Under the pieces are notes generated by a model, which did no database searches, had not been told where the DNA came from, and worked only from the letters and a program-made list of their open reading frames with translations. A stretch of 64,000 bases of DNA. It comes from Solenopsis invicta (Eukaryota > Arthropoda > Insecta > Hymenoptera > Formicidae). Shown in pieces: positions 58,410-64,000 of this stretch (the stretch's first letter is position 1; the number at the start of each line of letters is the position of its first letter). The stretch is from the NCBI RefSeq assembly GCF_016802725.1, contig NC_052672.1, positions 1,122,001-1,186,000 on the forward strand, in the 5' to 3' direction. Position numbers and translations under genes: made by a program.

Positions 58410-61400
58410 ATGGTATACATAGGTGATATTATAAGGGCAACAGAGGAATAGCGTAAGAATATTTAATGCTATAAATCAAGACTTTCTTTATCTAGAGAAT
58501 GCTTTGTGAGCAATTACTATATCTAACAAGTGCGACACAAAAAGTCGTAAATCATTCATTTCGACAAATATTCACTAAGATTTCTTATTTGTGTTAATGT
58601 GTCTAATAGTTCCATATGGCAAAATATTTCTATTTGAGTATTTAAGGATTATATTATTGATCTGAAATAATCTGAGAAATATTCAGATTTTTCAAATTAT
58701 TTTGTTAGTATTTTTAAAAAAAATCGTTCCACATCGTAATATGTGAAAAATTTTCTTTAAAAGTTATAAAATTTATATAGAAATTTTGAAAAATTGAATG
58801 AAGAATTCTAAGGAAAAATATTCGCTATTTTAAATACAAACCTCTTTCCGCTTTTTGCCGAGTCTATAGAAGTTTTTCTCTCTCTAGATGACTTGGGTGA
58901 TTTTGTGAGCTTCTCTAAATTGTTATTCGCGCTTGTATTAACATTCTGACGATTCGGACTTGACACCGAGACTTCATTTTTCGTAGTCGTTCGTAGTGAT
59001 GTCGATTGCATTTCCACACTCGGCATACTTGCTATACTTGTCGATACAGTTGCGGTTGTTGACGTCGACGGTACTTGTTGCTCCACCGTAATTGTAGGAT
59101 TGGAAGGCGGGATACGCGTAGTCGGTTGTACCGTTCCTATCGGTGGACAACGTGCTACAGATAGCGGTGGCTTAGTCACCAACTTAGCTCGAAGAAGCAC
59201 CCTTTGATTAGGACCAGTTGGCCCTTCTGTGCCAAGTTTTACAGCCACGCCTTGTATTAACTGTTGACCTTGCACCAGATTCGGACCGCTTCTCGTAACA
59301 GCCTGCAATGGAATGTAAAATAGCTGTCCGTCGTTGTCATCGTCGTTATCATTACTTGTTTCGGTCTGAGTAGATATCTCGGTGCTCTTCTGTTGACTCG
59401 CATCGCTCTCTTGTTCTTGTGTAGTCTCGTCAAGATTCACTTGTACCGCTATAGAAGCGCTGTAATTTACGTTACTCCAACTTGTCGTGAGCTTGTCGAG
59501 TGGTAACACCTGGACACTGGTTAAACTCGCAAAATTTTTGGGTAACTCAAACTTATTCACGCTTGCTGTATTTGCTACATTCATTGGTCCTTGCGTCTCT
59601 TGTTCCTTCTTTACAGGTGTCGCAAGATCATGCAACGGTTTTTCCTTGCTATTCAATGATTCAGAATCATCTTGCAAACTTGAATTGTTAGTTTCAGCCG
59701 CTTTGCTATTAACTTTGGTCTCGGATACCACAGTCGCTGTTGGCGTTATTGCGGTCGAGCGATTCGCATTGTCTCTAATCTTTCTCCGGAAGGGTGTGCT
59801 AACGGGAACCTCGGTATCACTTTCAAATGCGTAAACGCTGCTTTCGTTTTCCGGCGAAAATGCGTTCGCATTTGGTGTTACAATTTTACGTTCTTTAACT
59901 TTAGGTAAAAAGGGTTTCCGCGGTTGAAATATTTTCTTCTCGGTCGGTGATTTCTTCTCTATAGAACCATCTATAGAGTTCTGATCCGATTTAGATACAG
60001 TATCGCTAGTATCTTCAGCTAAACAAGTATCTTTGTTCGTCTTCTCAGTTTTATTTTTAACAATTTCTGCCTCGGCAGTGCTTTTATATTTGTCGATAAT
60101 TGCATTCTGTTGTTTCACTGCGGTATTGTGCACATCAGATGATATCGCATTTCTGTTGTGCATCCCCACACGATCTTTTAAATTCATCTTATCCGATAAT
60201 TTCGAAAGTGTGACGTTGACTGGACGTACTAAATGCTGAATTTTTGTCGAAATAGAAAGATGCGAGATGTCTGTCTTCAACTTTTCTGCCGAATCATACC
60301 TAAAGCTAGAAACGTTTTCCATTTCTAGCTTGCTCTCTTCCTTAGCAAGTGAGCTTTCGTTCAACCACTTTTCTATCTGTTCAGTCGACATATTCACTCG
60401 TTCTTTTCTCGTATGCAAAGTAGATAATGGCATAAGATTGGAAGAAACCTCATTTTCATGATTACATTTTTTGCTTGTTTGTTCCACAGGTGGTAACGAA
60501 CTTTGTGTCTTAATAGACAAATCTAATATCGATTTTTTATCTTGCATAGATACGCTGCGCTCACTATTTAATGAATTTGCAAAGGAATCAGCTATCATCG
60601 GTGATGTTTCTATTTTACATTCCTGTGAAGTGACGTTTTGATCTATTGTTTGTGATACGTCCAATGCTTTAGGCAAATTCAACTTTTCATTAGACTCTGT
60701 GACTAGCAGATTAACATTGGCGTGTGTCTGACACGAATTCAAAACTTTTGATATCGCCTTTTTAGTAAATCCACGAAAAGATTCCTCGTCATCCGATACC
60801 TTCGACAAATCTGTTTTTACATTTTGCGAGTTCCCGCGAGCTATTTTTACGTTTTTCGTATTGTCAGGAACATGCTCTTCTTTCTCAACATTTTCTTTTT
60901 TTCTCTTTATTTTACTAAGTAACATTCCCAATGTTTCCTCTTCGGATTCTGTTTTCTCATTTTGATTACTTCGAAGACTCTTTTGCTTAGTTTTATCTGA
61001 CAAAGTTTTAGATATATTTTGCTGACGTTTACGTTTTATTACGAATTTTTCCCTAGCTGATTTCACATAAGTTTGAATTTGACCCTTCGGTTTGCTATTT
61101 ACATTAGTTTGTACTTCTGCTTGTATAGTTGTATTTTTAGAGGATGATCTAAGGCTCCTACTAATTGGTTTATCAATCTTTCCACGACTCTGTCTAGTAA
61201 TGGGTCTTGTATTGTTCGTTTCTTCTGAATTCTCGGATTCTTCATTGCTCTCTTCTTCACAATATTTCTGCAACCTCATCAAACGTTTACTCTTCAAAAT
61301 TAGCTTATTGTTTTTGCTTTTATCTAATCGCTTATTATTATTATTATTGAAAGAGCTAACTTTACAATCCTTAATTTTCGGGACAGTTTTACTAGTATTC

Positions 61401-62316
61401 TGTTTCACTTTAGCTTTCAGCTCGTTCTCCGTTTGCGCTATTCTGCGAGCGTTTGGTAGTTCAGGAAAGCTTTCAACCGAAACGTTATCGTCATTTTCTA
61501 AATCCGGGCTCACTAATTTTCTTCCAAGAATTTCCATATATACAGCAGCTGCTTCTTTTGTTTTTCTGGTTGGCCTTCTAGAAAGATTTTGTGAGGAGAC
61601 TGTGCTGCTAGATGATCTTGTAACTCTCCTCATTTCTGACTTACTTCTGGTACAAATCTTTTTTTGAATGCCTCTTTGTATGTTGCGCTTTATCTGTGAT
61701 GTTGATTTCTCCACATGTGACTCTTCATCATCTTCGATATCATTATCTTCTTCGAATGATGCATCTGTATTCGATATATCGCTATTTTTCGGCTTTTGAC
61801 TAACTTTCTTTTTTGGTTTAGGTAACATGACTTTTGTTTTAGATAAAGGTTTGTTAGTTTTATCTGGCAGTACACCGCTTCTCAGGCCATGTCTTTTCGT
61901 CTTGATTCTAGGTAAAAATTTTCGCGGCGCTAGTTGAAGACCAATCTTTAACATAGATCTTTCTGTACATGACCTTGTCCTCATAACACAAGTGGTTTTA
62001 AACTTATTTTTGATTCTTTGCTTAGCGAGGCGTTGTTCCTGGTACTTCTTTTTAAGTGCTTGAACCGTGGATGTAGTCGTTTTAAGCTTGGTAATGTTTT
62101 TGTGTAATGTACTAACCACCTTTTTCTTATTCGAAACAATAGGTTTTACTTTAGTCACATTTTTTTGGCATGTATTTTCTTGCTTCTGAATCACTGGGAC
62201 TGTATTAGTAGACGACGTTTTTTCTGTAGAAATTCGAGCTGGCTTCCGAGGACTCTCTTTTTCCTTTTTATTGCCAATATTGAAGAAATTTAAACTAGGT
62301 GGTAAAATAGATGTTC
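45052..62316 (-). CDS. Jarid2: Jarid2, Jumonji/ARID protein of the PRC2 pathway (ten exons, 5' end beyond the recognised exons)
   Basis: Jarid2 is a nuclear DNA/nucleosome-binding cofactor that recruits and tunes Polycomb repressive complex 2. Exons on -: 62316-58842, 57896-57671, 56255-56103, 56012-55814, 55740-55592, 53409-53103, 51619-51213, 48571-48473, 47724-47422 and 45147-45052 (stop TAA at 45054-45052). Phases join into about 1,800 codons. Exon 1 is one 3.5 kb block coding for a Lys/Ser/Thr-rich, presumably disordered region. Exon 2 holds JmjN (FQDPLEYIDKIRPIAEKFG). Exons 3-4 hold ARID (RWGPNVKEMMAIKKYL, then IGGMEVDLPHLYQTV). Exon 5 is strongly acidic. Exons 6-7 hold the JmjC region and exon 9 a C5HC2-type zinc finger (CETC, YCLPHAL, LMYTYDE). 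In the JmjC core the iron ligands look replaced, so the protein is probably not a demethylase, as in other JARID2 proteins. Exon 1 uses a GTTTGT donor. Start methionine not found. Confidence 0.93.
45440..45900. other. probable repeat relic downstream of a Jarid2 intron border
   Basis: It begins ACAGGATGTCAGAAAATATT, a typical end of insect inverted-repeat elements, and continues with about 400 bases of GA-rich sequence. No host exon is seen between the Jarid2 exons at 45147 and 47422 apart from this and the mariner element. Confidence 0.35.
46306..47198 (-). mobile_element. internally deleted mariner with long terminal repeats
   Basis: The element is flanked by TA on both sides (46304-46305, 47199-47200). 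The outer 130 bases on each side are inverse complements (GTAGTAGGATTTGAAATGGA, then GATGGAGGTATATGATGGTA-like), which is unusually long for mariner. The minus-strand frame has an N-terminal helix-turn-helix domain (GETYEEVQEKLEAVYG, SKSTAYRWNAGFRRG) and a linker. The catalytic core is deleted and only HPPYSPDLAPSDFF-like coding DNA near 46570 remains. Non-autonomous. It lies in the last Jarid2 intron. Confidence 0.8.
46697..47071 (-). pseudogene. mariner transposase N-terminal domain remnant
   Basis: The frame is open for 124 codons; the likely real start is the Met of MEKERYHSVIRFLYL near 47023. It keeps the two DNA-binding helix-turn-helix motifs but ends before the catalytic domain, where a large deletion joins it to the far C-terminal region. 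Confidence 0.8.
49430..49615 (+). pseudogene. mariner-like DNA-binding domain remnant
   Basis: Plus-strand frame reads SVQTQQELALQLGVIQPYL, close to a transposase helix-turn-helix (QxELAxxLGVTQ), then degenerates. It abuts the inverted family C element at 49635 and lies in the Jarid2 intron between exons 48571 and 51213. Confidence 0.5.
49635..50126 (-). mobile_element. dispersed element, family C copy 2 (inverted)
   Basis: Reverse complement of family C: starts near AAGGCTTTTGTCTAATCGCC and ends CGGAGTTCTCGGCTGAGGCG then CCAGGAGCTTT. The interior matches copies 1 and 3 throughout (TTACGAATTTGGTAAATATG). Confidence 0.8.
50926..51003. repeat. CA microsatellite
   Basis: Run of CA dinucleotides with one early AG interruption, in a Jarid2 intron about 200 bases from the JmjC exon. 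Confidence 0.95.
52071..52812. mobile_element. foldback element in Jarid2 intron
   Basis: Bases 52071-52300 and 52592-52812 are imperfect inverse complements (GGGATATGTGA, TGAGCACAACTTAATCTTAT, CACTTCCGTAATATTTAATG). A second copy of the TTCCATAATATTTAATGATT motif lies in the loop, with CA-rich tracts. No coding sequence. Confidence 0.75.
53890..55560. other. Jarid2 intron, AT-rich
   Basis: It begins with a decayed copy of the AGGGAAAAAGTACTGGA repeat seen at 43680. Beyond that I recognise no exon, RNA gene or bounded element. Confidence 0.4.
56356..57040 (+). mobile_element. dispersed element, family C copy 3 with internal duplication
   Basis: Starts AAGGCTCCTGACTCCTTAGC and ends near CGGCGAGTATTCAGGACCCTT. 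Compared with the 470-base copy 1 it carries a tandem duplication of about 190 bases (blocks GGATAGTCGTGACCGATATT and GGATAGTCGTGTCCGATATT). Confidence 0.8.
57490..57515. repeat. TA microsatellite inside the Stowaway-like element
   Basis: Short run of AT dinucleotides followed by a T tract. Confidence 0.9.
58313..58409. repeat. CA/CG microsatellite and A32 tract
   Basis: A CA run passes into CG (58313-58336). About 40 bases later a pure A tract of around 32 bases (58378-58409) is followed by CATGGTATACATAGG, resembling the inner end of the Stowaway-like element. Probably a small relic. Confidence 0.85.
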
Positions 62317-64000
62317 CTAAATTTGAGAAAAAAAATGTCATCTAAAGAACATATTTAATGTTGATTTCAATAAAATCAAGATACACTGTAGTAACTACAT
62401 AAATAAATAATATGTTATATAAATTATTACAATAATCTTCTTAGCAATTGATATTAAATAAATATTCTCAGAATATATATTTTATACATTTCTCAACAAG
62501 TTTTATATTATATTTTATTAGAGAAAAGTAGCCGATATTAACACAAGTCTCCTGAAGTGATATATCCGCTTATTTCCCAGAAAGTAAACATTATATTAAT
62601 ATTGATAAAACTATATTAAAAGCTAAATACTATATTAATATTATATTAATAAAAACATGGTTAGATAATTGACAGTATGAAATGCCATTATAATAATGGT
62701 GCTGAAACAATATTTCTAAATATTGAATATCTGTAAGACATTTATTGAACATTAATTCAACATTAGATGTTTCTATAACGTCTTTTCAACGTTAAATTAA
62801 AGTTTTAAAATAATTCATTATTAGTATGCTATATGAATAAAATAGAGTAACTAAGCCCATTTAATTATTAGATAAAATTAAAATAAACCATTATTATTTT
62901 TAATATTTTTTCTTTGTTTATAATGCATAAAAGAGTAATATTAGTTAATATTTTAAATTTCTTTAATATTTTTAAAATCTTAATAAATTTTTGAAAATTT
63001 AGAACAATGTTACCAGGATTTTTTTTTAACATTGTCCTACATGCAATATTTTACGGATTTTACGGACCCAGTCGTAGAGCACTGCATTCCTTGAATCATT
63101 ATGACAAAAAAATATTTAAAGATTATTTAATAATGCATAAAATATACATATGTGAACTTACAGATTTCGACTCTATAAACACCAAAAACAGATATTCAAG
63201 AAAAAATTTTATTCAATTATGATGCAATTACAGCCATATTAAAAGAGATATGAAAAAAAAAAAATAAAATCCATAAATTAAATAATTGACCTATTATAAT
63301 TTTTCTCCCTTAAAACCTTATGTTAGCTTATGAATCAGAGTTTAACAAGTAGATTTTTATGATCTAAAGTAATAAAAGTACTGAAAAAATATTACAATCA
63401 ATGTGTATGTATTCATTATTGATCTAGACTACATTGATTCTACCTTACAAAGAATTTTCTTTTTTTGACTATAAACACCATGCTATGACAAAAATATAAA
63501 TTAAATACAGCGTTGTAAAATTTAAATATAGAGCAACAATAATATAAAAATAAATAATCATCACTTGATAGTTATAGAAAGCACTTTTCTACAAGATATT
63601 AGTTCATGAGAAACATAATCAAAAAAATTCTACTTTTGATCTCACTATCAACAATAGAATATACAAACTGAGCAGTCAACTGTTGCAAACACGTCACATT
63701 GACCTGTTTGTCATACTGGTAATTTGTTCAATTCATCGTATAATTACTTAGAAATAGCAAGTAGACCATACTAGGTACTAAGTCATATAAGATACATTTA
63801 CCTTATTTAATATTTCTATATTGAAGCAAATTACATTTAAGATTGTATACGTTATAGATGAAAATTGTGATAAATTAATAAAATATATTTAAAAAGTAGT
63901 TTTTAGATATGACTAGAAAAGTGGGGTAAATCGATCCTATTTGCAGTTTTTGTCTATATTAGAAAGTCCGATCATAAAACCGAAAGTGCCGTTAAAAAGT
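62317..64000. other. AT-rich DNA upstream of the first recognised Jarid2 exon
   Basis: The Jarid2 N-terminal exon must lie upstream because the exon at 62316 begins with a split codon after a TTTAG acceptor. I could not identify it here. A minus-strand piece near 63105-63065 reading VIMIQGMQCSTTGS before a GTAAAA could be an exon but has no family support. The rest holds no recognised feature. Confidence 0.4.

Noticed and set aside
61092..61667. Plus-strand 191-codon frame
   Set aside because: It is antisense to the large Jarid2 exon, which has convincing phase-joined neighbours on -. Its Leu/Ser-rich product is the usual mirror of Lys/Glu/Arg/Ser-rich coding DNA.

Overview
The window is AT-rich, intron-rich eukaryotic DNA, most likely from an insect and probably a hymenopteran such as an ant. 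I infer this from GT-AG introns, long TA/CA/GA microsatellites, short TTAGG-type telomeric runs, many mariner, Harbinger and foldback elements, and a nuclear copy of insect mitochondrial nad6-cob DNA that reads with TGA as Trp. The species cannot be fixed from the sequence alone.

Three host genes can be assembled exon by exon. (1) The 3' two-thirds of IFT80 (intraflagellar transport) lies on + at 2606-14241 in nine exons; its 5' exons are upstream of the window. (2) SLC35C2, a Golgi nucleotide-sugar-transporter-like protein, lies on - at 31279-19202 in six main exons, with a possible in-frame leader from 35033. It is tail-to-tail with IFT80. (3) Jarid2, a PRC2-associated Jumonji protein, lies on - at 62316-45052 in ten exons with JmjN, ARID, JmjC and C5HC2 zinc finger in family order; its extreme N-terminus lies beyond 62316. 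The introns and spacers carry almost all the repeats.

Regions: 1-8100, IFT80 5' introns packed with mariner debris, a terminal-inverted-repeat family and a TTAA-flanked element. 8388-14700, the IFT80 3' half. 14700-19200, intergenic microsatellites and relic repeats. 19202-35033, SLC35C2 with large introns holding a telomere-repeat-flanked GC-rich insertion, a broken mariner inside a TA microsatellite and foldback elements. 31280-42600, a nest of transposable elements. 42126-42600, a NUMT. 45052-62316, Jarid2. 62317-64000, AT-rich DNA with no recognised exon.

The most unusual region is 36194-40274. It is a roughly 4.1 kb inverted-repeat-bounded structure holding intron-containing fragments of three unrelated housekeeping genes: METAP1D (mitochondrial methionine aminopeptidase), PSMB4 (proteasome beta-7 subunit) and QARS (glutaminyl-tRNA synthetase). 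A palindrome of about 135 bp recurs at both ends and in the middle. The QARS segment is followed by a near-identical inverted copy. All fragments carry stops or lost active-site residues. This looks like a gene-fragment-capturing foldback element, comparable in principle to Pack-type elements of plants, and it is the best candidate here for an undescribed system.
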